Source: Arcanobacterium_A hippocoleae_A
GTDB lineage: Bacteria > Actinomycetota > Actinomycetes > Actinomycetales > Actinomycetaceae
Length of the DNA stretch: 64,000 nt
Assembly: GCA_040360365.1 (NCBI GenBank)
Contig: CP136412.1
Direction: 5' to 3' (one strand)
Part shown: positions 34,058 to 44,716 of the stretch, piece by piece
How the letters are laid out: the number at the start of each line of letters is the position of its first letter
Numbering within the stretch: the stretch's first letter is position 1
The notes under the pieces: model-generated
The model's database searches: none
What the model was told of the DNA's origin: nothing
Seen by the model: only the letters and a program-made list of their open reading frames with translations
Made by a program: the position numbers and the translations under genes

Positions 34058-35314
34058 TTGGCGCTAATTCAAAATCTCACTCAATTCTCGCATTGCGTGG
34101 AAGCCGGAACCAATCCCGAAATTAAAAAGCTTCTGACGGAGATTCGCTCTGCCCAGGAAACCGGCAAAATCTCGCAAAATGTCGCAGTGTTTCCAGGTTT
34201 TTGTGATGTACACGTACATTTGCGTGAACCGGGGCAAACCTATAAAGAAACAATTGCGACGGGCACAGCAGCCTGTGCTCGTGGCGGTTTTACTACTGTC
34301 GGAGCTATGCCGAACTTAGATCCAGTGCCTGATTCGCTTGAAACACTTGCATTAGAACAAGCAGCAATTAAAGCAAACGCGCTGATTGAAACAATTCCAT
34401 ACGCTGCAGTCACGAAGAAAGAGGAAGGGGCAGAGCTTTCAGATATTACGGCTCTTGCTCCATACGTGATTGGTTTTTCTGACGACGGGCATGGAGTGGA
34501 TCGGGGCGCGCTGATGCGCCAGGCTTTACGGCTTCTTGCCGATGAAGAAAGTATTGTGGCAGTGCATGCTGAAGATGGTGCGGTACGCCCGGAAAATTCG
34601 TGTATTAATGCCGGCCCGTTCGCGAAAAAACACGGTTTAATCGGGATTCCGAAAGCTGCAGAATTCCGCCAAATTGCGCGTGATATACAAATGCTGCGTG
34701 AACTAAAAGCTGATGGGATCACCCCGAAATATCATGTTTGCCATATTTCCTGCGGAGAATCCGCGCAGCTGATTCGGCAGGCGCGTGCTGAAGGGTTAAA
34801 CGTAACCTGTGAAACGGCAATGCATTATCTGCTCGTCGATGAATCAATGTTGGAAGACGACGGACGTTTCAAGATGAATCCTCCGCTGCGTGAACCGGAA
34901 GACCGGGCAGCGTTAATTGCAGCATTGATTGACGGTACTATCGACATGATTGCAACTGATCATGCGCCGCATTCGGCTGAAGAAAAAACCCGCGGACTGC
35001 AGGACTCGGCGTTTGGAGTTGTCGGCGTTGAAATCTCGTTTCCGCTATTTTATACGTATTTTGTGAAGCCTGGGAAGATCAGTCTTGAGCGTGCAATCGA
35101 ACTTTTCGCTAGTGCCGGCCGCAATCGTTTTCACGTGCCCGCCCGCGAAAACGATTTTACGATTTGGGATCTTGATGCGGAATATGAAATAGATCCAGCG
35201 CAGTTTCTCTCACTTGGGAAAGCAACTCCGTTTGCAGGCTGGGAGGTTTCCGCGAAATGTCTTGCCACAATTTACGACGGAAATCTGGTCTACAAATCTG
35301 TCGGCGACGTTTAA
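34058..35314 (+). CDS. pyrC: Dihydroorotase
   Basis: This zinc amidohydrolase closes carbamoyl aspartate to dihydroorotate. The 418-residue type I enzyme shows PGFCDVHVHLREPGQTYKE (two metal His), the later metal sites VHAEDG and YHVCHIS, and ATDHAPHS with the catalytic Asp. It starts with TTG 34058, right after the leader stop, with GGAAGGAA upstream, so translation is probably coupled to the leader. It is the first gene of the operon. No frame break. Confidence 0.95.
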   Translation: MALIQNLTQFSHCVEAGTNPEIKKLLTEIRSAQETGKISQNVAVFPGFCDVHVHLREPGQTYKETIATGTAACARGGFTTVGAMPNLDPVPDSLETLALEQAAIKANALIETIPYAAVTKKEEGAELSDITALAPYVIGFSDDGHGVDRGALMRQALRLLADEESIVAVHAEDGAVRPENSCINAGPFAKKHGLIGIPKAAEFRQIARDIQMLRELKADGITPKYHVCHISCGESAQLIRQARAEGLNVTCETAMHYLLVDESMLEDDGRFKMNPPLREPEDRAALIAALIDGTIDMIATDHAPHSAEEKTRGLQDSAFGVVGVEISFPLFYTYFVKPGKISLERAIELFASAGRNRFHVPARENDFTIWDLDAEYEIDPAQFLSLGKATPFAGWEVSAKCLATIYDGNLVYKSVGDV

Positions 35315-35431
35315 TGGGCTGCCGTCGGCGAAAAATGAAACCAGCACAATGTAAAAATCATGAATAACTAAACGATATAAGTAAACACAACAACAAATAA
35401 AACAAAAAAATAAACAATACGAGGAGTGAAA

Positions 35432-38400
35432 ATGCCGAAAAATACAGCGGTTAAGACAGTGCTAATTATTGGGTCAGGTCCAATCGTGATTGGTCAGGCA
35501 GCTGAATTTGATTATGCCGGCACGCAAGCGTGCCTGGCGTTGAAAGAAGAAGGCTACCGGGTAATCCTCGTAAACTCAAATCCGGCAACGATTATGACTG
35601 ACTCAGAGATTGCAGACCGGGTCTATATGGAACCGCTTACGCTCGAATATGTTGCGAAGATTATCCGGATGGAACGCCCGGATGCAATCGTCCCTGGTAT
35701 CGGCGGACAAACTGGTTTAAATCTTGCAATGCAGCTGGAAAAGAAAGGGATTCTCGCTGAATGCGGTGTAAAACTGCTGGGTACGCCGCCGCAGTCAATC
35801 GAACGTGCAGAAGACCGTGAAGAGTTTAAACGTTTGTGTGAGTCTATCGGCGAGCCGGTAATTGCTTCCGAGATTGCTTATTCGGTCGAAGAAGCAGTGG
35901 CTGCAGCGCAGCGTATCGGCTACCCGGTAGTGCTCCGCCCGGCATTCACGCTCGGCGGTACCGGCGGCGGTTTTGCGTATACGCAAGCAGAACTTGAAGA
36001 AATGATGGTGAATGCACTGCAGCTTTCTCCAGTACATCAAGTGTTAGTTGAAAAGTCGATTCTTGGTTACAAAGAAATCGAGTTTGAAGTAATGCGTGAT
36101 TCTGCCGATCACACTATCTGCATTTGCTCGATGGAAAATGTGGATCCGGTCGGTGTGCATACCGGCGATTCAGTGGTGGTTGCGCCGGCACTTTCGCTCA
36201 ATGACGACGACCTGAATATGCTGAAAAATGCGGCATTTAAACTGATTCGTGCGCTGAAAATTGAGGGCGGATGTAATGTGCAATTCGCGCTGAATCCGAG
36301 CTCCTCAGAATATTTCCTGATTGAAGTAAATCCGCGTGTTTCACGTTCCTCGGCGCTTGCTTCAAAAGCGTCAGGTTATCCAATCGCGCGGGTAACTGCA
36401 AAGGTCGCAATGGGGATGGAATTAAATGAAATCCCAGTTGCAGGTACGAATGCCGGAAAAGATCCAGAGCTTGACTATTTGGTAGCAAAGTTTCCGCGTT
36501 TCCCGTTCGATAAATTTACTGACGCGCCAAATCTGCTTGGCACTCAAATGAAAGCGACCGGGGAAGTAATGGGAATCGGCTCGAATCTTGAAGAGTGTTT
36601 CCTAAAGTCTGTGCGTTCCCTCGAAATCGGTGTAGATCATCTTGAAATGGCAAAATTTACTGAGATGAGCGACGAACACCTCTGGGAATACGTGCAGGAT
36701 TTCCGATCCGATACGATTTTTGCTGTTACCGAGATAATTCGCCGCGGCGGATCGCTGCCAAAACTGCATGAAGTAACAATGATTACCGAATATTTCCTTG
36801 AGTCTTTCGCCAAAGTCGTGGCAATGGAAGAAAAACTTGCTGCAAATAAGGGCGACGGCGCATTACTTGCCGCGGCAAAGAAAATGGGCTTTGCGGATAG
36901 TGTGATTGCCCGCCTTTGGGATACTAATGAAATCGCAGTCTATGAGCAGCGCAAGGCTGCTGGGCTCACACCGGTATTCCGGATGGTGGATACGCTCAAA
37001 TCTGGTGCTTATGTGCCATACTTCTACTCTTCATTCAGCGGGAAGAATGATTCGATTCTTACCGATCGGAAGAAAGTTATTGTGCTGGGTGCTGGTCCAA
37101 TCCGAATCGGGCAGGGTGTGGAATTCGATTATTCTTCAGTGCATGCGATTAAGACGATTCGTGAAGCCGGATATGAAGCAATCATTATTAACGATAATCC
37201 GGAAACTGTTTCTACTGATTACACTACTGCCGATAAACTCTATTTTGAGCCGCTCACTCCCGAAGATGTGATGGCAATCGTTGATTTTGAACAGCCAATC
37301 GGGGTGATTACTTCGCTCGGCGGGCAAACCGCGATCAATCTTGCCGGCCCGCTGGCAGCTGCGGTGTGAAGTTGCTGGGCACCTCGCTGGAAGCAATCAA
37401 TCGGGCAGAAGACCGTGATGAATTTGAACATCTCCTGCGCAAGCTGGATATTCCGCAGGCTCCCGGCAAGGCAGTAACTAATGTGGAAGACGGCGTAGCA
37501 ATTGCAAATGAAGTCGGCTATCCGGTGCTGGTGCGTCCGTCGTTCGTTCTCGGCGGGCGGGCAATGCGGGTAGTCGGAGATGATGAACAGCTGCGCCGTT
37601 ATCTCCATGAAGGTTTGGAAATTGACGAAGACCGCCCAGTGCTCGTCGATAAATATATTGCGGGTAAAGAACTTGAAGTTGACGCGATTTGCGACGGACA
37701 CGACGTATTTGTTGCCGGCATTATGGAACTGGTTGAGCATACTGGCGTACATTCTGGTGATTCAATCTCGGTCTATCCAAGCTTCTCAGTTTCAGGCAAT
37801 GTGAAAGGGCAGATTCTGAAATATGCGAAAGCGCTCGGTTTAGCAATCGGCATTGAAGGACTGTTTAATGTGCAGTTTATCGTGGATGAAGCCGAACGCG
37901 TTTATATTATTGAAGTAAACCCGCGTTCTTCACGGACCGTGCCATTCCTTTCGAAAGTGACCGGATACGGCCTGCCGGCAATCGCCACCCGCGTAATTCT
38001 CGGTGAATCTTTAAAAGAGCAGGGTCTGTTTGAGCTTTACCCGGCAGAACGCGACCGCGTATTCGTAAAAGCGCCGGTGTTCTCCTTTAATAAGATTAAG
38101 GGCTTAGACGCATATCTTTCCCCGGAAATGAAGTCTACTGGTGAAGCTATCGGCTACGATGATGATTTGAATCGGGCACTCTACAAGGCGCTGCAGGCTG
38201 CAGGGATGAAGCTGCAAAATTACGGTACCGTACTTGCCACAATTGCGGATCAAGATAAGGAACGCAGCCTTGATTTGATCCGCCGCTTCTACGATCTTGG
38301 CTTCAATATTGCGGCAACATCCGGCACTGCTGATTTCCTGAAAGAAAACGGAATCCGCACACGCAAGCTGGAAAAGATTTCCGACGGTTCGAATGAAATT

Positions 38401-38634
38401 ATTGCTGAAATTGAACGCGGACATCTTGCATACATTGTAAACACCCAAGATATTAAGGAATCAAGCAAAGTAACCGACGGCGCCCAGATTCGGGCGAAAG
38501 CGTCGGAATTCTCGGTCACTCTGCTCACTTCGCTCGATACTGTGAAAGTGCTGCTTGATGTGCTTGAGGAAATCACGCTCACAGCATCGACAATCGACGC
38601 ACCGCGCGGCGGCATAATGCAGAGCTTGGCGTAA
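35432..38634 (+). CDS. carB: Carbamoyl-phosphate synthase large subunit, one frame break
   Basis: The large subunit makes carbamoyl phosphate from bicarbonate, ammonia and two ATP. ATG 35432 follows GAGGAG by 5 bp. Both halves are present: the first ATP-grasp unit (LIIGSGPIVIGQAAEFDYAG near the start) and the second (VLGAGPIRIGQGVEFDYSSVH), then the regulatory MGS-like end. The frame breaks at 37363-37364, where GG should be GGG: the first part stops in LAGPLAAAV and the next frame continues VKLLGTSLEAINRAEDRDEF. Joined length is about 1067 residues, normal for CarB. No carA is in the operon. Confidence 0.93.
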
Positions 38635-38740
38635 ACCGGTTCGCGATTTTATATTTGCGCACTTGATGCATTTCGGTGCGGATTAATCGCCTGCGGAAAA
38701 AGATTAGAAAAGCGAAAAGGGCGGCGAAGGAAGGAATGAA

Positions 38741-39622
38741 GTGACAAATTCAGTAAATGTAAGCAAAGCTAACATAGCGGCGCAGAATCAGGTGCAAGAG
38801 ATTCGTGCTCGCGGAAAAGTGCTCGAAATCTGCAATCTGACGGACATGATCTATTTGCTGCGTTTACACTGCGAGAGTTTTGCTCCCGCACGTGCAGGGC
38901 AATTTGTGAACTTGTCAATCCCTGGTTTCTTTCTTCGGCGCCCGCTCGCAATCGCTGATTTACATCGTTACGTCGACGGGTCGGCAGATTTAACTGTTAT
39001 TGTGGCGCGTGTTGGCGGAGGCACCCGCGCGCTTGGGGGACTTCCCGTCGGCACAGAAATTTCGGTGCTTGGACCGTTGGGAAATGGATTTGATTTAAAT
39101 GGATTTGATTTAACCGGTGCGGATGCTGATTTTGCTGCACAGCCGGTATTAATCGGCGGCGGTTCGGGAATTCCGCCGCTTTATTATCTGGCAAAAGAAT
39201 TCGTGAAAATCGGAGCAGCACCGCAGGTGTATCTTGGTTTTCGCAATATGGAAGCGGTTTATTTCGAAAAAGAATTTGGCGAGATTGGGTGTGCAGTAAC
39301 AATCGCGACTGAAGACGGAAGTTACGGGAGGCCTGGTTTTGTAACTTCTGCCCTGCCTGGCGAAGTGCGCAATGTTTACGCCTGCGGTCCGGGCGGAATG
39401 CTTCAGGCAGTGAAATCTTGGGCAGCTTTGCAGAAAAATGGTGATTTTGAAAATGGGAAACCGCAGATTCAGCTGAGCTTAGAAGCACATATGGGATGTG
39501 GTTTTGGTGCTTGTCTGGGCTGCACTGTGCGTACTGTGCGCGGTCTTGAACGGGTTTGTTTGGAAGGTCCGGTATTTAATTGCGAAGACGTAATCTTCGC
39601 AGACGGGGAGGCGGCAGCATGA
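38741..39622 (+). CDS. pyrK: Dihydroorotate dehydrogenase electron transfer subunit
   Basis: PyrK carries FAD and a 2Fe-2S cluster and passes electrons from PyrD to NAD. The 293-residue protein has the FAD region FLRRPLAIADL, the nucleotide motif IGGGSGIPPLYYLAKE, and the cluster motif CGFGACLGC with the last Cys in LERVCLEGP. It starts at GTG 38741 after GGAAGGAATGAA and its TGA overlaps the pyrD ATG. Its presence shows a class 1B enzyme, less common in actinobacteria than class 2. Confidence 0.93.
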   Translation: MTNSVNVSKANIAAQNQVQEIRARGKVLEICNLTDMIYLLRLHCESFAPARAGQFVNLSIPGFFLRRPLAIADLHRYVDGSADLTVIVARVGGGTRALGGLPVGTEISVLGPLGNGFDLNGFDLTGADADFAAQPVLIGGGSGIPPLYYLAKEFVKIGAAPQVYLGFRNMEAVYFEKEFGEIGCAVTIATEDGSYGRPGFVTSALPGEVRNVYACGPGGMLQAVKSWAALQKNGDFENGKPQIQLSLEAHMGCGFGACLGCTVRTVRGLERVCLEGPVFNCEDVIFADGEAAA

Positions 39623-40569
39623 GCGAATCCGTCGTTCAGAAAAATGAAATTAATGCTCGCGATAATCGTCTTGCGGTGAATCTTTGCGGAATAGAATTGG
39701 AAAATCCGATAATTCCCGCTTCGGGGACTTTCGGATTCGGTGCGGAGTTTGCGCGGCTGTGGGATATCAATGAACTTGGCACTTTTTCTTTCAAAGGTAC
39801 GACGGCGGCTCCGCGTGACGGGAATGCGCAGCCGCGGGTGGCGGACGCGCCAGGGGGAATGCTGAACGCGATCGGCTTGGCAAACCCTGGTGTCGATACC
39901 GTTGTTGCGCAGACACTGCCGAAGATGGCGCAATACTTCCGCAAACCGGTAATAAGCAATGTCGCAGGTTTCTCGATTGCGGAATTCTGCGAGGTGGCAA
40001 GCAAACTTGATGCGGTAGAACAAGTAGGATGGCATGAAATCAATATTTCTTGTCCGAATGTGCATGAGGGCGGAAAAAATTTTGCTGACGATCCGCACTC
40101 TGCCGCCAAAGTGTGCCGTGCGGTAAAAGAAGTTACCGCAAAACCGGTGATTATGAAACTTGCGCCGAATGCGGGGAATACCGTCGAGACGGCACTCGCC
40201 TGCCAGGAAGCCGGTGCCGACGGATTAAGCTTGATTAATACTTTCGTGGGGATGCGGTTAAATTTACGGACGGGAAAGCCGATTCTCGCAAACCGTACCG
40301 GCGGAGTTTCAGGGCCGGGTATCCTGCCGATGGCTTTGCGGATGGTTTGGGATGTGAGCCGCGCCGTCGAGATTCCAGTAGTCGGGATTGGCGGGGTGAG
40401 CTGCAGCGAAGACGTAATTGAAATGCTGCACGCTGGCGCAGCTGCGGTGCAGATCGGCACGGCAAACCTGCGTGATCCGTATGTATGCCGTGATATTATC
40501 CGCGAATTGCCGTCGGTAATGGATCGGCTCGGAATTAGACGGCTAACCGATTTGCGCGGCAGCCGGTGA
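39619..40569 (+). CDS. pyrD: Dihydroorotate dehydrogenase, class 1B catalytic subunit
   Basis: The FMN enzyme oxidises dihydroorotate to orotate. The 316-residue protein starts at ATG 39619 inside the pyrK end (ATGA). It shows NPIIPASGTFGFG, SFKGTT, the active-site region NISCPNVHEGGKNF with the catalytic Cys of class 1B, and the phosphate-binding VVGIGGVSCSEDVIEMLHAGA. It forms a heterotetramer with PyrK. No break. Confidence 0.95.
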   Translation: MSESVVQKNEINARDNRLAVNLCGIELENPIIPASGTFGFGAEFARLWDINELGTFSFKGTTAAPRDGNAQPRVADAPGGMLNAIGLANPGVDTVVAQTLPKMAQYFRKPVISNVAGFSIAEFCEVASKLDAVEQVGWHEINISCPNVHEGGKNFADDPHSAAKVCRAVKEVTAKPVIMKLAPNAGNTVETALACQEAGADGLSLINTFVGMRLNLRTGKPILANRTGGVSGPGILPMALRMVWDVSRAVEIPVVGIGGVSCSEDVIEMLHAGAAAVQIGTANLRDPYVCRDIIRELPSVMDRLGIRRLTDLRGSR

Positions 40570-40632
40570 TAACTGTGAAACAAAAATATTCGTAACCAGA
40601 AAATAGTGATTGAAAAATAAAGGGGGAAGCTG

Positions 40633-41351
40633 ATGGACCGTGATGTGATTATCGCCTGTGATTTTGCTTCGCAGGCAGCTTTGATTGAATTCCTTGAGAA
40701 ATTTAACAATGCAGAACGCAAGCCGTTCTTAAAGGTCGGAATGGAGCTGTTTTACAGCGCTGGTCCGCAAATCGTACGTGAAATTAAGGCGCGCGGGCAC
40801 AAAATTTTTCTTGACTTGAAACTGCATGATATTCCGCAAACTGTGAAAAAACGATGCGGGTACTTTCGCAGCTTGATGTGGATTTAACGAATCTGCATTG
40901 CGGCGGCGGAATTGCGATGATGCGTGCTGCGCTTGCGGGGTTAACGCGTGAAGACGGCACACGGCCGCTATTAATCGGCGTTACTCAGCTGACTTCCACT
41001 GCTCAGGAAACACTTGAAAATGAGCTGCTGATTGCGCGTTCAATGGAAGAAGTGGTCACAGCATATGCGGCGAATGCAAAAGAAGCCGGACTAGATGGTG
41101 TGGTTTGCTCGCCGCTTGAGGCTGCTTCGGTACACGAAAGGCTTGGCGCAGAGTTCCTCACTGTTACACCAGGTATCCGTTTTGCAGATTCTGCTGCAGA
41201 TGATCAACACCGCGTAACCACTCCGGAAAAAGCGCGGAAAATCGGTGCAGATTTCATTGTAGTCGGCCGGCCAATCACTCAGGCTGCTGATCCGGCGGCT
41301 GCCTATGAACGCTGTATCACAGAGTTCGTTGGTTGCAGTGCAGATAACTGA
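40633..41351 (+). CDS. pyrF: Orotidine 5'-phosphate decarboxylase, one frame break
   Basis: PyrF converts OMP to UMP. The first part reads VIIACDFASQAALIEFLEKF and contains the catalytic FLDLKLHDIP (Lys and Asp). At the A-run 40846-40851 one base is missing, and the frame continues AMRVLSQLDVDLTNLHCGGG, then LIGVTQLTS and DFIVVGRPITQAADP. The joined protein has about 239 residues, normal for the family. AGGGGGAAG precedes the ATG. An essential gene of this pathway is unlikely to be really broken, so an indel error is probable. Confidence 0.92.
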
Positions 41352-41541
41352 TATGCGCTGTAATCATGCCGGATCAGTGTTTAAGCGGTGAAAAACCACG
41401 AACAAGAAACCGAAAAATACCGAAATTAAAAGTCGGCAGTTACCAAAGCTAATAATCAGTACGAAGTAATTGCGGAAGCAAAAACACAGATACTGCCGGG
41501 AAATATCGGAAACCAAAAAAATAAGGAATGAGAGCGCGGAA

Positions 41542-42195
41542 ATGAGCACAGAAATAAACACCGAAATATCGCAAAAGACGGCAGCTGCATTACTCGAAAT
41601 TAAGGCCGTATTTCTCCGTCCCGACGAGCCGTTCACGTGGGCTTCTGGGATTAAAAGCCCGATTTATACCGATAATCGCCTGATACTTACTGCGCCTTTA
41701 CAGCGTGATTTGATTGAATCCGCTTTAGCGGCGCGGATTCGTGAAGTCTATCCGGATGCAGAAGTGCTGATGGGTACGGCGACAGCTGGAATTGCGCACG
41801 CTGCTCTGGCTGCTGACCGGCTCGGCTTACCGATGGGGTATGTGCGTTCCGCTGCAAAAGATCATGGGCGTACGAACCGGATTGAAGGCCGGCTTGAAGC
41901 TGGGCAAAAAGTAGTGGTAGTGGAAGATTTGGTTTCTACTGGCGGTTCAGTGATTGAGGCGGTAAACGCACTGCGTGAAGCTGGAGCGCAAGTACTTGGT
42001 ATTATTGCGCTTTTCACTTATGGGATGGCTGCTGCCGATACGGCGATGGCGGAAGCTGGCGTAAAACTTACCGCACTCACACGCTTTGATGATGTGGTGC
42101 GCACAGCTGCGGAAACTGGGATGATTCGTGAAGCTGATATGGATCGTTTATTTAAATTCCGTGATAATCCGCGTGATGAATCTTGGATGCAGTAA
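41542..42195 (+). CDS. pyrE: Orotate phosphoribosyltransferase
   Basis: PyrE joins orotate and PRPP to OMP. ATG 41542 is preferred; the frame is open further upstream from 41470, but that part is not conserved-looking. The 217-residue protein shows FTWASGIKSPIYTDNRL at the start, the loop MGYVRSAAKDHGRTNRIEG, and the PRPP-binding motif VVVVEDLVSTGGSV. It stands between pyrF and pyrB. Confidence 0.94.
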   Translation: MSTEINTEISQKTAAALLEIKAVFLRPDEPFTWASGIKSPIYTDNRLILTAPLQRDLIESALAARIREVYPDAEVLMGTATAGIAHAALAADRLGLPMGYVRSAAKDHGRTNRIEGRLEAGQKVVVVEDLVSTGGSVIEAVNALREAGAQVLGIIALFTYGMAAADTAMAEAGVKLTALTRFDDVVRTAAETGMIREADMDRLFKFRDNPRDESWMQ

Positions 42196-42287
42196 CAGGT
42201 TTGCGGCGGAATATGCGAAATTTTGTTGTTAGCTGCAGGTATCAGTCGGGCGGAAAGAAATTAGAATTGGAAGAATCAGGGAAGCAT

Positions 42288-43379
42288 ATGCGCAGTATTA
42301 TTGATATTACCGATTTGGAAGTTGCTGAAGTTGGGCAGCTGTTAGAAACCGCGCACGAAATAATTGCGGATCCGCGCAAGTATCAGCAGGCGGCTGGCGG
42401 TAAAATTCTTGCCACACTATTCTATGAGCCGTCTACGCGTACACGGCTGAGTTTCGAATCGGCGATGTACAGCCTTGGCGGAAACGTAATTTCGGTGCCG
42501 TCGGCAAGTAATTCTTCAGCGGCGAAAGGCGAGACGATTTCGGATACGCTGAAAGTGGTGTCGAATTACGCTGATATTGTGGCGATTCGGCATCCGAACG
42601 ACGGTGCTGCATTGGCGGCATGTGAGGCTGCTGGTGTGCCGGTAATTAATGCCGGCGACGGCGGGCACTTTCATCCAACACAAACACTTGCTGATTTGCT
42701 GACAATCGAGCGGCATTTTGGAAAGCTCGAAGGTTTAACTATCGTCTGTGTCGGAGACTTACTTTACGGACGTACGGTACATTCGCTGCTGCATGCAATG
42801 ATTCGGTATCCAAAAAATAGATTCGTGATGGTTAGTCCGGATGAGCTGCGGCTGCCGGCGGAATTTTCGCACCGGATTCGTGAAGCGGGAGGCGAATTGG
42901 CGGAAACTTCTGTGCTTGCGGAAGCGCTTGCGGAAGCGGATGTTATTTATATGACTCGTGTGCAGCAAGAGCGTTTCGCAGATCGGGAACAGTATGAGCG
43001 GTTAAAGGATGCTTTTATTCTTGACTCACAGATGATGGAAGCAGCTTCTGAAGCGGCGATTGTGCTGCATCCGCTGCCGCGGGTAAATGAGATTTCTGTT
43101 GATTTTGATAATGATCCGCGTGCGAAGTATTTTGAGCAGACTTTCAACGGAAAGATTATGCGGGCGGCGCTGATAAAGTTTTTACTTGCGGATGCGGTGA
43201 GAAATCCGCAGAAAGTACAGCGTGATGAAATTGCCGCCGCGGAACTCATTGCTGCGAGCACCAATTCGGCTTTGAGCTGTACTAATTCTCGCTGTGTGAC
43301 ACATATTGAGCGGGGAATCAGACTCCGTGCGCATTTAGAACACAGGACGTGTGTATACTGCGGCTTCGTAATGGGATAA
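42288..43379 (+). CDS. pyrB: Aspartate carbamoyltransferase with C-terminal zinc-ribbon tail
   Basis: PyrB condenses carbamoyl phosphate and aspartate. Start ATG 42288 follows GGGAAG. The catalytic chain has FYEPSTRTRLSFESA, the lysine loop SSAAKGETISDTLK, HPTQTLADLLTI, and HPLPRVNEI. It is complete at about residue 310. A further 50 residues end with CTNSRC and, 18 residues later, CVYC. This matches the zinc-binding pattern of the separate regulatory chain PyrI (CPNSNC ... CKYC), but the nucleotide-binding allosteric domain of PyrI is absent. No pyrI follows. Confidence 0.93.
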   Translation: MRSIIDITDLEVAEVGQLLETAHEIIADPRKYQQAAGGKILATLFYEPSTRTRLSFESAMYSLGGNVISVPSASNSSAAKGETISDTLKVVSNYADIVAIRHPNDGAALAACEAAGVPVINAGDGGHFHPTQTLADLLTIERHFGKLEGLTIVCVGDLLYGRTVHSLLHAMIRYPKNRFVMVSPDELRLPAEFSHRIREAGGELAETSVLAEALAEADVIYMTRVQQERFADREQYERLKDAFILDSQMMEAASEAAIVLHPLPRVNEISVDFDNDPRAKYFEQTFNGKIMRAALIKFLLADAVRNPQKVQRDEIAAAELIAASTNSALSCTNSRCVTHIERGIRLRAHLEHRTCVYCGFVMG

Positions 43380-43483
43380 AAATCTATATTTCATAAATTT
43401 TACGGCGTTGTGCTGCAGTTTTGTTTCGGTTCCGGCTTTCTGTGATACTGCTTCGTGCTCGGTTTCCGGCGCAGCTTCCCACT

Positions 43484-43783
43484 ACGTAACTGGTGGCGGG
43501 AAGCAGGAAATTTTACGTAAGTGGTGGCAAGAACGCAGGCTGTAGTTTCCGTCGGCAAACACAATCGCATTTCCGCAGATCAAAGGCTCGCGATAACGAC
43601 GGCTCTCCCGTCGTTAATCAAAACCATCCATTTTGCCATCAGTTACGTTGAAAAATGCCGATTTTGCCGCTAGTTACGTAACCTTGGATAGATCTTGCTG
43701 CTGCTTGCGTGTGCCCGCAGGGATTTTGCGGGCATTTTGCCGCCGCTTACGTTAGCCGGAGCAAATCCTGCTGCCGGTTACGT
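43484..43783. repeat. Cluster of six 14-bp TTACGT motifs
   Basis: Within 300 bp there are six related 14-mers, consensus GCC-N-CY-N-STTACGT. Two are on the minus strand (43484-43497, 43515-43528) and four on the plus strand (43635-43648, 43666-43679, 43739-43752, 43770-43783). Most extend to the palindrome TTACGTAA. The gap 43380-43947 has no other feature, and the ABC transporter genes follow. They may be operators or remains of a short interspersed repeat. Confidence 0.6.
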
Positions 43784-43947
43784 AAACCGATATCCACGGT
43801 GCAAACAAGAATGTGAAGAGCCTTTTATTGCAGCTGTTATGAAGCTTTTCCACAAAGTTTACTGTGATTTTACTTGGCAGTTGCAGCTTTCGGGTAAAGT
43901 TTGTGACAAGAAATCTGTTCCTATTTATTAGTTTCTCGGAGGATCTT

Positions 43948-44702
43948 ATGAGCTCGTTTTCAAATGTATTGACACCAGTGAATAATCCGGTGGTGAAGAT
44001 TGATAATCTGGTGAAAGTCTTCGGTACGGGCGAAAATGAGGTGCGCGCTGTGGATGGGGTTTCTGCAGATATTGAGCGCGGGAAACTCACGGCAGTAATG
44101 GGACCCTCCGGATCTGGAAAATCTACTTTAATGCACTGTGTAGTTGGGTTGGAAACAGCTACAAGCGGATCTGTGCTGCTGGATGGAAAAGAAGTTACGG
44201 CGATGAAAGAGCGTCAGCTTACCGCGCTGCGGCGAGATGATATTGGGTTTATTTTCCAGTCTTTCAATCTTGTCCCAAATTTGAATGCTCGTGAAAATAT
44301 TGAGCTTCCAGCGGTGATTGCTGGAAGGAAGCTGGACCAGGATTTTTTGACCGCGTAGTCGGAGCTCTTGGGCTTACAGAGCGGTTAACGCACCGGCCCG
44401 CAGAGCTCTCCGGCGGGCAGCAGCAGCGTGTAGCCTGTGCCAGAGCAATGGTTGGGAAGCCGGCAATCGTGCTTGCGGATGAGCCGACAGGAAATCTGGA
44501 TTCAAAAGCAACTGAGCAGGTATTGCAGTTTCTGCGTTCTTCCGTCGATAATGATCAGCAAACCGTTGTGATGGTAACTCATGAAGCGGATGCGGCAGCG
44601 ATTGCCGATCGGGTACTTTTCCTTTCCGACGGGAAAATTATCGGTGAAATCTTGTATCCTACGCGGGATTCAATTCTTGATGTCCTAAAAAGCTTTGAAT
44701 AA
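43948..44702 (+). CDS. ABC transporter ATP-binding protein, MacB/LolD type, one frame break
   Basis: The ATPase has Walker A GPSGSGKST, the Q-loop FIFQSFNLVP, the signature LSGGQQQR, Walker B AIVLADEPTGNLD and the switch His in VTHEAD. The T-run 44343-44348 is one base short, so the reading passes from KLDQDF to FDRVVGALGLTERL in another frame. Joined, it has about 252 residues. ATG 43948 follows CGGAGGATC. With the FtsX-type permease downstream it forms a mechanotransmission-type exporter, whose substrate (lipoprotein, peptide or drug) cannot be told. Confidence 0.92.
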
Positions 44703-44716
44703 GGCGGTGATTCTAA

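Noticed and set aside
39636..40721. A 361-codon minus-strand frame over pyrD
   Set aside because: It is the antisense of a clear pyrD gene and is rich in Ser and Pro as expected for a shadow.
43690..43931. A 78-codon frame before the ABC transporter
   Set aside because: It runs through the TTACGT motif cluster and has no protein-like pattern; the region is better explained as regulatory.
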